From positions 1 to 7,420 of the forward strand of contig WRCR01000191.1 of the NCBI GenBank assembly GCA_009783865.1: DNA of 7,420 nt, in the 5' to 3' direction. Each line of letters starts with the position of its first letter. The stretch's first letter is position 1. The DNA comes from Planctomycetaceae bacterium (lineage in GTDB: Bacteria > Planctomycetota > Planctomycetia > Pirellulales > Thermoguttaceae). Of the stretch, positions 1-6,386 are shown in pieces. The translations under genes and the position numbers were made by a program. A model generated the notes under the pieces. That model made no database searches. It was not told the origin of the DNA and was given only the letters and a program-made list of their open reading frames with translations.

Positions 1-849
1 AAGGCAGACAAGGTTGATTTCAACGGCAAGACACACGAGGAATGGGCTGCATCCGGCAAGGACATCGGCGGAATCGTTGCCGACCCCAAGTTTGTCGATG
101 CGAAGAATCGGGACTTCCGTCTCAAAGACGATTCACCGGCAAAACAAATCGGCTTCGTACCGTTTGACTTTTCAAAGGCAGGTGTCTATGGCAGCGAAAA
201 ATGGATAGAACGTGCCAAGAAATTTGTCACGCCGATTCATCCGACTGTAGCACCGCTTCCGCCGTTTAAACTCATCGATGGTTTTGAGGCACCGCGCGGC
301 ACGCCGCTCAAGAAAGGCGTTGCCAGTGACGAGGGAAAAAATCTGATTCGCTTATCGAAAGATAACCCCGCTAGCGGAGAACAATGTTTGGAAGTTGTGT
401 ATGCTCCCGGTTTGCGGGCAACGTTTAATCCGCATTTTCATTATGACCCCCGATACGACCAGGGACGTGTTCGAATTGCGTTCTCACTCCGAATGCAGGA
501 GAATTCTGAAGTGGACTGCGAATTGCGGGACAAGTCGAGTCCGTACAAAGTTGGTCCGCGGTTCCGTGCATCGAAGGGGAAACTTCAACTTGAAGGCGGG
601 CAGCCGCCGATACCTTATCCCGTCAATGAATGGGTGCGTTATGAAATCACGGCTGGTATAGGCGATAAATCGACCGGCGATTGGAATCTCTGTCTGACCT
701 TTGCTGACGGAACGAAGAAGGAATTCAAGAATTTGAAGTTCCGGCATGCCGATTGGAAATCCCTTTACTGGTTTGGATTCAGCAACTGCGTCAGAACGAC
801 AGAACAAACGGTGTACTACCTTGATGATATTGTTATTGCCAACGAGTAA
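1..849 (+). CDS. C-terminal part of a secreted right-handed beta-helix-type protein with a beta-rich C-terminal domain (5' end outside window)
   Basis: The reading frame is open from base 1 to a TAA at 847-849, giving 282 residues of a longer protein; the start lies to the left. Residues about 21-64 (around DPKFVDAKNRDFRL, then SPAKQIGF and a GVYG end) match the typical last turn of bacterial right-handed parallel beta-helix proteins, where the DPKFVD...DFRL...SPA pattern closes the helix. A proline-rich linker follows (about 76-90, VTPIHPTVAPLPPFK). Residues about 91-282 look like a separate beta-sandwich, starting IDGFE and ending with an aromatic-rich WFGFSNC and YYLDDIVI, as in LamG/concanavalin-like or carbohydrate-binding-like modules. 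In-frame ATG or TTG codons inside, such as the TTG at 388, are not likely starts because the homologous-looking part extends upstream. The likely role is extracellular polysaccharide binding or degradation; the substrate and catalytic residues cannot be seen here. The family call for the helix end is fairly confident, the C-terminal domain call is an inference. Confidence 0.75.
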   Translation, partial: KADKVDFNGKTHEEWAASGKDIGGIVADPKFVDAKNRDFRLKDDSPAKQIGFVPFDFSKAGVYGSEKWIERAKKFVTPIHPTVAPLPPFKLIDGFEAPRGTPLKKGVASDEGKNLIRLSKDNPASGEQCLEVVYAPGLRATFNPHFHYDPRYDQGRVRIAFSLRMQENSEVDCELRDKSSPYKVGPRFRASKGKLQLEGGQPPIPYPVNEWVRYEITAGIGDKSTGDWNLCLTFADGTKKEFKNLKFRHADWKSLYWFGFSNCVRTTEQTVYYLDDIVIANE

Positions 850-859
850 GGGCAACACT

Positions 860-895
860 GCGTAGGATTACAGTATTTATGAAATACGCCTACGC
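860..895. terminator. Hairpin between two convergent genes, candidate bidirectional terminator
   Basis: An outer 7-bp stem is formed by GCGTAGG (860-866) and CCTACGC (889-895), and an inner perfect 6-bp stem by GTATTT (873-878) and AAATAC (882-887) around a 3-nt ATG loop. The two stems are separated by a 6-nt bulge on the left and one base on the right. It lies between the TAA of the plus-strand gene (ending 849) and the TAG of the minus-strand gene (895-897), where a shared terminator would be expected. There is no strong T-tract on either side, so intrinsic termination is plausible but not certain. Confidence 0.5.
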
Positions 896-3069
896 TAACT
901 GTAAAACCTATTCGCAAAAACATATTCCGCTGCGAAAAACAGTAAAACTAGCAGTAAGACAAACGGATACAACTCCGCACCCTGCCGCTGTCTTGTAATT
1001 CCCTGTTCAATTTCTTCCGCCGATTTACAAATCCGATAATTGCCTTTGCCGAAAAACTTATCCAGCACTTCCGGCTGAATCCGTTTGATATTCAATTCCC
1101 TTTCCGGCAAACCGGTGCTGAATCCCAAGTCGATTATCTTTTTTTCGCCGCCGGAAAGAATCCGGTAATTACCCGGCAAAGAGACGCTGCTAATCCGTAT
1201 TTCCCGATTCTGCGTATCGGTTGCCAAGGCATGCGATTTGCCGTCCGGCATTTGAAGCATACACGTTTCAGGAAATTTCCTTTCCGCTGCCTTCGGCGAT
1301 AACCGGACGTTTTCCCCGACAAAATAATTGTAATTCAATTCCGAACTGCCGCATAAAAATTTTACTATTCCTTCGGTCAGCAGAATAAACATCCATGCCG
1401 CATCATTGTTCGGCAAAACATTCCAATGCTTCGTCTCATCAGGAATGTAAGAGAGCGGCGTTGTCAGAAATAATGTACGCCCGCGGACAATGTTTTGCGT
1501 CAGCATTGCCGGTCTGCCGTCCGAATATAACATCGCAACTTCGGCGGTCGGCAGCAGTTCACCGATTTCCCAATAACGGAATACTTTCTGTTCCTTCCAC
1601 GGAAGATTTCTGATTTGATTAAACGGATGCAGCACCGCCGTTTGCTGTTCCGCTCCTTCCTTCGGCATAAGAAACAGCGAACCGTCCGGTCTTCTTGCCT
1701 GCCGGATAATTTCCGCCCCCGTCAATTTTTTGACGAAATCGTCATTCAAGGAAGCAGCATCACTCTGTTGTCCGGCAATGATACCGAGACCGCCGCCGGA
1801 ATTGACATAATCGCCGAGTTGCCGCCAGAAAGACGCACTGCTCTTCGGCGGGTCAAGAAGGAATACCGCCGCATACTTCTGTAATTCGTTTAACTTCAGG
1901 GCAGTCCCTTCGGTATAATTCAATGTATCGGCTATGAAGTCGGATGCTTCCAGTGCCTGCTGAAGAAACACCGCTGTTTTTTCAACCGGCGGATGTGAAA
2001 TGACAAGTACGTTTTGTTTCGGCAAGACCTGAACCGTGAATGTGTACTGGTTGTCTTCCGTCAGTGCGTCGGGCGCAGTCAGTCGGACAAGCCCCTGATG
2101 TGTTCCTTCGTTCAATGCCGTTAATTGAAATGAAACCTGATTGCGGGATTCACCGTCCTGAAACTGCAAGATTCTCGTGTTGCGGACTTCTTCGATTGGT
2201 TTTCCGTCAGCGTCTTGTTTGAAGAGAATCAATTCAAGTGTTTGAGACGCTGCGCTGCCGAGATGTGAAACAGTTATATCCAATGAAACCGGCAATGACT
2301 CCGTTGCGGTTTGCGAAGACAAGGCAAGCGAAACAACGGCGGTATTAACCGGCTGCGGCACACCGGCATCAATCACGAAAATGCCGGTATCTGCCGATTT
2401 TTTCAGAGCATCAACAGCATTAGAAAGCAAATCGGAAGAATACGAATTCCACGCCGGTTCGGAAAAATCCGTCAGGATGTAGAGTTCCCGTTTGCGTTCC
2501 TTTCCGGCACTTAAGATTCGGATTGCTTCCGAAGCGGACTCTGCTGCACTGCGGATGTCGTAAAGCGTTTTGATGTTATGAATTTGATTTTCGGCAGCGA
2601 TGCTGTCAACTTGAAAGCCGGATGGTATCCTTTCGCCGGTGACGACAGCAATTTCACTGTCTTTCGGCAGTTGCTTGAGAATGTTCAATGCGAACTGCCG
2701 GGCAACATCAAGCAGCGTTTTATTTTCCGTGTGATACTGCATACGGAAGGAGTTGTCGATAACCAACGCCGCTGACACCGGTACTTCTTTTGATGCGATG
2801 GAAGAGAACAGTTTGTTTTCGCCGCCAGTGGTCAGCAGCGGTCGTGCAAGAGCGAGTCCCAACAGTACGAACAGAGCAATCCGCAGCAGGAGCAGCAGCA
2901 TATGTTTGAGCATGAAACTCCGCCGGCGGATTTCGATTTGCCGTTTGATAAACATCAAGGCGGGAAACTCGATTTGCCGCGGTTTTCCCCGCATCAAGAT
3001 ATGCAGAATAACCGGCAGCACCGAGACCGCTGCTCCGCCAATTAAAAGGGAAAAAGTGATAAATGACAT
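895..3069 (-). CDS. BatA-like membrane protein with von Willebrand A-like domain
   Basis: The 724-residue protein begins with the BatA/aerotolerance-regulator N-terminal signature: a membrane helix at about 5-26, the motif HILMRGKPRQIEFPAL, a basic stretch (43-55) and a second helix at about 57-77 ending LALARPLL. A VWA-like domain follows (about 97-235). Its metal site reads D105-N-S107-F-R109 where the consensus is DxSxS, so the last serine is replaced by arginine; T200-D201 sits where the later metal-site residues are expected. Residues about 245-350 form a beta-rich, Ig-like segment. Residues about 353-435 (LVISHPP, AVFLLDPP, YVNSGGGLGIIAG) resemble a class I glutamine amidotransferase-like fold without an obvious catalytic cysteine. 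A third helix lies at about 700-718, next to the C-terminus. Known relatives sit in the inner membrane and are often encoded with MoxR ATPase and DUF58 genes, but none is present here. The ATG at 3067-3069 places the membrane helix correctly; only a weak GGAC lies upstream. The exact function is unknown. Confidence 0.85.
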   Translation of the reverse strand: MSFITFSLLIGGAAVSVLPVILHILMRGKPRQIEFPALMFIKRQIEIRRRSFMLKHMLLLLLRIALFVLLGLALARPLLTTGGENKLFSSIASKEVPVSAALVIDNSFRMQYHTENKTLLDVARQFALNILKQLPKDSEIAVVTGERIPSGFQVDSIAAENQIHNIKTLYDIRSAAESASEAIRILSAGKERKRELYILTDFSEPAWNSYSSDLLSNAVDALKKSADTGIFVIDAGVPQPVNTAVVSLALSSQTATESLPVSLDITVSHLGSAASQTLELILFKQDADGKPIEEVRNTRILQFQDGESRNQVSFQLTALNEGTHQGLVRLTAPDALTEDNQYTFTVQVLPKQNVLVISHPPVEKTAVFLQQALEASDFIADTLNYTEGTALKLNELQKYAAVFLLDPPKSSASFWRQLGDYVNSGGGLGIIAGQQSDAASLNDDFVKKLTGAEIIRQARRPDGSLFLMPKEGAEQQTAVLHPFNQIRNLPWKEQKVFRYWEIGELLPTAEVAMLYSDGRPAMLTQNIVRGRTLFLTTPLSYIPDETKHWNVLPNNDAAWMFILLTEGIVKFLCGSSELNYNYFVGENVRLSPKAAERKFPETCMLQMPDGKSHALATDTQNREIRISSVSLPGNYRILSGGEKKIIDLGFSTGLPERELNIKRIQPEVLDKFFGKGNYRICKSAEEIEQGITRQRQGAELYPFVLLLVLLFFAAEYVFANRFYS

Positions 3070-3119
3070 TCGCTAGTCCGTGCTGTTAGCGTAAATTTCT
3101 ATTCATACGCATTCATTGT

Positions 3120-3320
3120 TCAATCAAGTCCGTGCTTACTTCGGTATTCTGCTCGTTCTTTGTCAAAACGTTCTGCACCGCGCCGGTAATATTCACGAAC
3201 TTCATCCTCGGTCATGCCTTCGGTTTCACGCTGGAATTTAGCATGAACTTCCCGTTTCCATTCAACGCAATCGAAGCCGGGAATCAATTCCGGCAAAACA
3301 AGTGTTTTATTATTCTCCAT
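3120..3320 (-). CDS. Small charged protein, putative antitoxin partner of the PIN toxin
   Basis: This 66-residue protein has an N-terminal segment LPELIPGFDCVEWKREVHAK, then a strongly charged, probably helical part (about 31-62) with MTEDEVREYYRRGAERF. From memory, small proteins with a PGFDCVE-type start are commonly encoded next to PIN-domain proteins of the same subtype as the one upstream here. Its ATG lies inside the 3' end of the toxin gene (11-bp overlap), which suggests translational coupling, and it has one of the clearest ribosome binding sites in the window. No helix-turn-helix, ribbon-helix-helix or AbrB fold is evident, so if it is an antitoxin it probably neutralises by direct binding and may not autoregulate. 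The antitoxin role is an inference from position, size and composition; it could instead be a conserved accessory protein. Confidence 0.7.
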   Translation of the reverse strand: MENNKTLVLPELIPGFDCVEWKREVHAKFQRETEGMTEDEVREYYRRGAERFDKERAEYRSKHGLD

Positions 3321-3777
3321 GTATTACCTCATAAGGAGTTCGAATATCGATTTGGGGATAGCCCATATTCAAGTTCACACCGTTATATCCCCGGATACGG
3401 CTCACATTAACAATATGCTTGAAGTTCCAACTCCCCAACACATCGGCACGCACTAATGTCGCCAAAGCGATATGTCTGCAATCGTCAATACTGGTAGGAC
3501 CGACAACGTTTTCGGCTATGTATCTCTTTGCCAAGGCATCTGCCTCCTTGGTTAAAACAACTTGCTCAATTTGTGTTTCTGGCAATGAATTAAAAAAATC
3601 CCGAACACACTGTGGAGCAAATGCCACTTCATTTTTCAGTATGTCCGATACGATAGTAACGATTTCTCCGTTCTGAACCGCATTCCAAAATGGCAGCGTT
3701 TGTTCCGCATATTGGTTAAACAGTCCGCCAACAGCACAACCATCAACATAAACACGATTGATAATTTTAATGTCCAT
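3310..3777 (-). CDS. PIN-domain ribonuclease, VapC-like toxin
   Basis: The 155-residue size is typical of VapC-type PIN proteins, which are Mg-dependent endoribonucleases that cleave RNA, often tRNA. Candidate active-site acids are D12 (VYVDGC at the end of strand 1), E50 (SDILKNEVA) and D98/D99 in the conserved stretch TSIDDCRHIALAT; the fourth position is probably within ADVLGSWNFKHIV (D112 or N118). The block SWNFKHIVN...RIRGYN...GYPQIDIRTPYEVI matches a PIN subtype I know from cyanobacteria and planctomycetes. The gene is upstream of, and overlaps, the small partner gene, so this is a toxin-first arrangement. The ATG at 3775-3777 puts the first acidic residue about 12 residues in, as in the family; the upstream sequence has only a weak TAGG. 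An 86-bp gap from the pseudopilin gene leaves room for its own promoter. The fold call is secure; toxicity is inferred. Confidence 0.85.
   Translation of the reverse strand: MDIKIINRVYVDGCAVGGLFNQYAEQTLPFWNAVQNGEIVTIVSDILKNEVAFAPQCVRDFFNSLPETQIEQVVLTKEADALAKRYIAENVVGPTSIDDCRHIALATLVRADVLGSWNFKHIVNVSRIRGYNGVNLNMGYPQIDIRTPYEVIHGE
3326..3330 (-). promoter_or_regulatory. Ribosome binding site for the small putative antitoxin gene
   Basis: On the minus strand, GAGGT lies 5 nt before the ATG at 3318-3320, within the coding sequence of the PIN toxin. Most other genes here lack a good Shine-Dalgarno sequence, so this site supports both the chosen start and separate, possibly stronger, translation of the small protein relative to the toxin. 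Confidence 0.6.
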
Positions 3778-3863
3778 TGCCTATTTCTCGCTTTTTCAAA
3801 CTTCATTTTCGCATACATCACATTGACAATCAAGACAAAGCCGGAGGACCGCCTAAATAATAA

Positions 3864-4310
3864 TCACAAAAATGGGTCGGTGAATTCCTGTTCCTCCGTC
3901 ATAATGTTTGATTCCTGCGGGATTTCCGCCCTGTGTTTCGATACCCAGCGGATAAGATGAAACGGCGCGCTCTGCGGCGTACCATCAATCGGTGATAACT
4001 TCTGCGCCGCTATGTGAACAGCATACATTTCGCCATTCGCCGTAGGATAAATAAAAAGACCGGCATACCAGTTCGGAATACCCGTAAGCGGTCTCGGAGC
4101 CATCGGCTTAATCGGCGTTTGTTTCGCCAACTCTTCATTTAACAAGGTTTGACATTGCAGTTGCACATCCGCTAACTCCGAAGCATCAGTTGCCTTTTTT
4201 CTGGCACTGTTCATCATTCCGAAAACCACAACCAGACCGATTGCCATCACCGCCGTTGCTAAAACGACTTCAAGCAAAGTATAAGCGTTCTGTTTCGCCT
4301 TCATAGTCAT
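3864..4310 (-). CDS. Type IV pilin-like / type II secretion pseudopilin (GspI- or PilV-like)
   Basis: The 148-residue protein carries a class III prepilin signal: a short basic leader (MTMKAKQNA), then YTLLEVVLATAVMAIGLVVVFGMM, a hydrophobic helix of about 20 residues. The expected cleavage is after A9, leaving Y10 as the first mature residue and E14 as the conserved Glu at +5. The residue before cleavage is Ala, not the usual Gly, which some prepilins tolerate. The LLEVVLAxxVMAIGL pattern is closest to GspI and PilV minor pseudopilins. The remaining part (about 35-148) is a small globular domain that I do not recognise. In known systems a prepilin peptidase cleaves it and it assembles at the tip of a periplasmic pseudopilus. 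No other secretion or pilus genes are nearby. It starts 13 bp after the Sua5-phosphatase stop codon and is probably co-transcribed. A second ATG two codons in (4302-4304) is an equally good start. Confidence 0.8.
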   Translation of the reverse strand: MTMKAKQNAYTLLEVVLATAVMAIGLVVVFGMMNSARKKATDASELADVQLQCQTLLNEELAKQTPIKPMAPRPLTGIPNWYAGLFIYPTANGEMYAVHIAAQKLSPIDGTPQSAPFHLIRWVSKHRAEIPQESNIMTEEQEFTDPFL

Positions 4311-4323
4311 ATACGGATAACAA

Positions 4324-5439
4324 TCATTTATGAAGCCCCATTGTCTTCAGACGTTTTGCGATTTCACTTTCGATTTGAGCAGCACACATCTGATATTCGG
4401 ACAGCGAACCGCCGAAGGGGTCAGCAACATCACCGCCGTCAATGCGGAGAACACTCATGCACGTATCCGCATCGGGGAAAGCCGAAAGAATTGTTTCCCG
4501 ATGTGCGCGGGTCATCGTGAAAATATAGTCGGCATAACGGACATGCGTTTCTCTCAAAAGTTGAGAACAGTGATTTGAAAGGTCAATTCCTTTGTCCGCC
4601 AGCACTTCAATCGCATTTTGACTGGCGGGCTGACTTCCTGCCGCCAACCCTGCCGAAAGAACAACATATCCGAACCGCTCCAATTCGTCCGGTGAGCAGT
4701 GAAAATGTTCCGCTAATAATTTTTCGCAAATCCTTTCTGCCATTGGACTTCGGCAAGTATTTCCGGTACAGACGAAAAGTATCATCTTTGCCGTCAAACG
4801 CTGAATTGTTTCCGCACTGACCGCACCCTGCCGCAAGATGGAATAATTTTCGCCGTCAATTTTGACAACCGTTGACGGTTTTTTATTGGCGGCATCACCG
4901 TCATCGGCAATGAAATCTACCTCATTCCCAAAAACGGAGGCGAGCGAATTTATATCCGTCAACTCTTTTTCACCGCTGCGGTTCGCACTGGTTAAAACAA
5001 GGGGTTCGTCAAGTTTCTGCAAAACCGGAAATGTAAAAAAATGCTGCGGTACCCGGAACGAAACAAAACCGTCTTTGGAACATAATTTCTGAACGTATTC
5101 CGGCAAATTGAAAAACTCGCTTTGAGGCGGAACTTTCAGGACTATACTGACCGGTCCCGGCAAACATCTTCTTGCGAGACGATTTGCTAATCCGCTCATA
5201 TCCGATACAAACTCTGAAAGTGATTTCAAACCGGAAATCGCCAACGCCATCGGATTATTTTCGCTGCGTCCTTTCAAGCGGACTAATCGGTGCACTGCCT
5301 GCTCATCACTTGCTCTTGCGGCTAATCCATAAACGGTTTCGGTCGGCAGAACAGCAATTCCGCCGCCAAGCAGCATCTTTGCTGCTTCGGGTACAGCGGT
5401 TTCTAAATTAAATGTGCTGTTGTGTAAATCAATCCGCAC
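4324..5439 (-). CDS. Fusion of L-threonylcarbamoyladenylate synthase (Sua5/YrdC/YwlC) and low-molecular-weight phosphatase (YwlE type)
   Basis: Residues 1 to about 216 form a Sua5/YrdC domain: PTETVYGL (32-39), LKGRSENNPM (55-64), SANRSG (151-156), PSTVV (188-192) and LRQGAV (202-207). This enzyme makes threonylcarbamoyl-AMP from threonine, bicarbonate and ATP for the t6A modification of tRNA position 37. Residues about 219-371 form a low-molecular-weight phosphatase: MILFVCTGNTCRSPMAE carries the P-loop with C224 as nucleophile and R230, and DPFG (340-343) supplies the general acid D340. The Thr at 228, four residues after the Cys, is the residue that marks protein-arginine phosphatases such as Bacillus YwlE; tyrosine phosphatases usually have Ile there. 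M219 would be the natural start of a free phosphatase, so the fusion is almost linker-free. In Bacillus, ywlC and ywlE are separate genes of one locus. The start is GTG (5437-5439), preceded by AGGAAG 8 nt upstream on the minus strand. Both domains look intact. Confidence 0.92.
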   Translation of the reverse strand: MRIDLHNSTFNLETAVPEAAKMLLGGGIAVLPTETVYGLAARASDEQAVHRLVRLKGRSENNPMALAISGLKSLSEFVSDMSGLANRLARRCLPGPVSIVLKVPPQSEFFNLPEYVQKLCSKDGFVSFRVPQHFFTFPVLQKLDEPLVLTSANRSGEKELTDINSLASVFGNEVDFIADDGDAANKKPSTVVKIDGENYSILRQGAVSAETIQRLTAKMILFVCTGNTCRSPMAERICEKLLAEHFHCSPDELERFGYVVLSAGLAAGSQPASQNAIEVLADKGIDLSNHCSQLLRETHVRYADYIFTMTRAHRETILSAFPDADTCMSVLRIDGGDVADPFGGSLSEYQMCAAQIESEIAKRLKTMGLHK

Positions 5440-5447
5440 TGGTACTT

Positions 5448-5453
5448 CTTCCT
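5448..5453 (-). promoter_or_regulatory. Ribosome binding site supporting the GTG start of the Sua5-phosphatase gene
   Basis: AGGAAG on the minus strand lies 8 nt before the GTG at 5437-5439. Together with the Sua5 domain beginning about 30 residues later at the usual distance, it supports GTG as the true start. Confidence 0.45.
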
Positions 5454-5501
5454 ATTGCCAACTTTTTCTAAAAATATAAAATTACTGCGTCTTTCCTTTT
5501 A

Positions 5502-5530
5502 AGGATACCGCATTTAGCCCGAAAATACAA
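5502..5530 (-). promoter_or_regulatory. Candidate sigma-70-like promoter for the Sua5-phosphatase/pseudopilin genes
   Basis: On the minus strand TTGTAT (5525-5530) and TATCCT (5502-5507) are separated by 17 nt. Each matches four of six consensus bases. It would give a leader of about 55 nt before the GTG start at 5439. The match is moderate and the region is AT-rich, so a chance match is possible. Confidence 0.35.
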
Positions 5531-5534
5531 TAAA

Positions 5535-6356
5535 ATGATTCAACAAAATACGATGTTAAAAATCGGAACTCACCAATTCGCAAGCCGGCTCTTCGTTGGA
5601 ACCGGCAAATACGCAAGTTATGAATTGATGCAGGAAGCCCTTGACGTTTCCGGCTCGGAATGTATTACCGTCGCTGTCCGGCGTGAACGTCTTTTCGATT
5701 CGCAAGGACGGCGGCTGCTCGACTTCATTGATACAAAACGCTATACAATTTTGCCCAACACGGCGGGCTGTTTCAATGCCGATGATGCGGTGCGAACAGC
5801 ACGAATGGGGCGTGAAATCTTGAGTCAAATGGAAAACCCCGGCGCAAATTGGGTGAAACTGGAATGTCTCGGCGATGCGAAAACGCTGTTGCCTGACCCG
5901 ATTGAAACATTAAAGGCAACCGAAATTCTTGTCAAAGACGGCTTTGAAGTCCTTGTTTATACGACCGATGACCCGCTAGTTGCAATGCGTCTCAAGAACC
6001 TCGGCGCGGCGGCGGTGATGCCGGCGGGTTCACCGATTGGTTCAGGACAGGGCTTGCTGAATCCTAATGCGATTATGATTTGTCTGGAATATCTCAAGGA
6101 CGGCGACCCCGATTATCCGGTGATTGTCGATGCGGGAGTAGGAGCGGCAAGCGATGTCGCAGAAGCGATGGAACTCGGCATTGACGGCGTGTTATTAAAT
6201 ACCGCCGTTGCCAATGCTAAAGACCCGGTTTCGATGGCGAAGGCAATGCGTCTTGCTTGTGAAGCCGGTCGGCTGTCGTATCTATCCGGCAGGATACCGA
6301 AGAAACTTTATGCAACGGCGAGCAGTCCGCTTGAAGGAATCATCGGAGGGAAATAA
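5535..6356 (+). CDS. thiG: Thiazole synthase ThiG
   Basis: ThiG joins 1-deoxyxylulose 5-phosphate, dehydroglycine and sulfur from ThiS thiocarboxylate to form the thiazole half of thiamine; it is a cytoplasmic TIM barrel. Visible family blocks are LFVGTGKY (19-26), LPNTAGC (73-79), NWVKLE (105-110) with K108 as the expected Schiff-base lysine and E110 beside it, LLPDPIETLKATEIL (118-132), AAVMPAGSPIGSGQGL (159-174), VIVDAGVG (196-203) with D199, and VLLNTAVANAKDPVSMAKA (219-237). At 273 residues it is close to the usual length of about 255-265, and nothing is missing. The ATG at 5535 adds six residues before MLKIG; the second ATG (5553) matches the common family start better, and neither has a Shine-Dalgarno sequence. 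No thiS, thiF, thiH or thiO lies beside it, so the partners must be encoded elsewhere. The stop is TAA at 6354-6356. Confidence 0.95.
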   Translation: MIQQNTMLKIGTHQFASRLFVGTGKYASYELMQEALDVSGSECITVAVRRERLFDSQGRRLLDFIDTKRYTILPNTAGCFNADDAVRTARMGREILSQMENPGANWVKLECLGDAKTLLPDPIETLKATEILVKDGFEVLVYTTDDPLVAMRLKNLGAAAVMPAGSPIGSGQGLLNPNAIMICLEYLKDGDPDYPVIVDAGVGAASDVAEAMELGIDGVLLNTAVANAKDPVSMAKAMRLACEAGRLSYLSGRIPKKLYATASSPLEGIIGGK

Positions 6357-6366
6357 CAATCAGAGC

Positions 6367-6386
6367 GGCGTTGCGCAAGCAACGCC
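6367..6386. terminator. Perfect 8-bp hairpin with GCAA tetraloop after thiG
   Basis: GGCGTTGC (6367-6374) and GCAACGCC (6379-6386) pair perfectly around a GCAA loop, a stable GNRA-type tetraloop. It starts 10 nt after the thiG stop and ends 18 nt before the next ATG. Only AGTTT follows, so the U-tract is poor; it may be a weak terminator, an attenuator, an mRNA-stabilising 3' end, or a copy of a dispersed palindromic repeat. Confidence 0.45.

Larger units (their letters stand above)
5440..5534. promoter_or_regulatory. Divergent intergenic region between the Sua5-phosphatase gene and thiG
   Basis: This 95-bp AT-rich stretch must hold the promoters of both divergently transcribed genes unless transcription enters from further away. 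On the plus strand, TTGCCA (5455-5460) followed 17 nt later by AAAATT (5478-5483) is a weak sigma-70-like pair for thiG, and an AATATAAA run lies at 5473-5480. No Shine-Dalgarno sequence precedes thiG. I see no CTGAGA-type core or paired stems of a TPP riboswitch. Confidence 0.5.

Noticed and set aside
484..858. Minus-strand open frame of 124 codons opposite the beta-helix gene.
   Set aside because: The plus-strand frame is open throughout 1-849 with clear beta-helix and beta-sandwich patterns; the antisense translation shows no recognisable features.
3071..3091. Short inverted repeat CGCTA / TAGCG just upstream of the BatA-like start codon.
   Set aside because: The stem is only 5 bp around an 11-nt loop with no T-tract; it is not distinguishable from chance and was not annotated as an operator or terminator.
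891..3093. A 9-bp inverted repeat, TACGCTAAC at 891-899 and GTTAGCGTA at 3085-3093, flanking the BatA-like gene.
   Set aside because: Many 9-bp inverted matches are expected by chance in a window of this size, the match does not extend, and there is no transposase or target-site duplication.
3636..3833. Minus-strand open frame overlapping the start of the PIN toxin in another frame, with a hydrophobic stretch.
   Set aside because: It overlaps the well-supported PIN gene out of frame and shows no family features; the hydrophobic stretch is a by-product of the shifted reading of the toxin's N-terminus.
5440..5534. Possible TPP riboswitch before thiG.
   Set aside because: The region is only 95 bp and AT-rich, with no CTGAGA core and no conserved paired helices that I can see.
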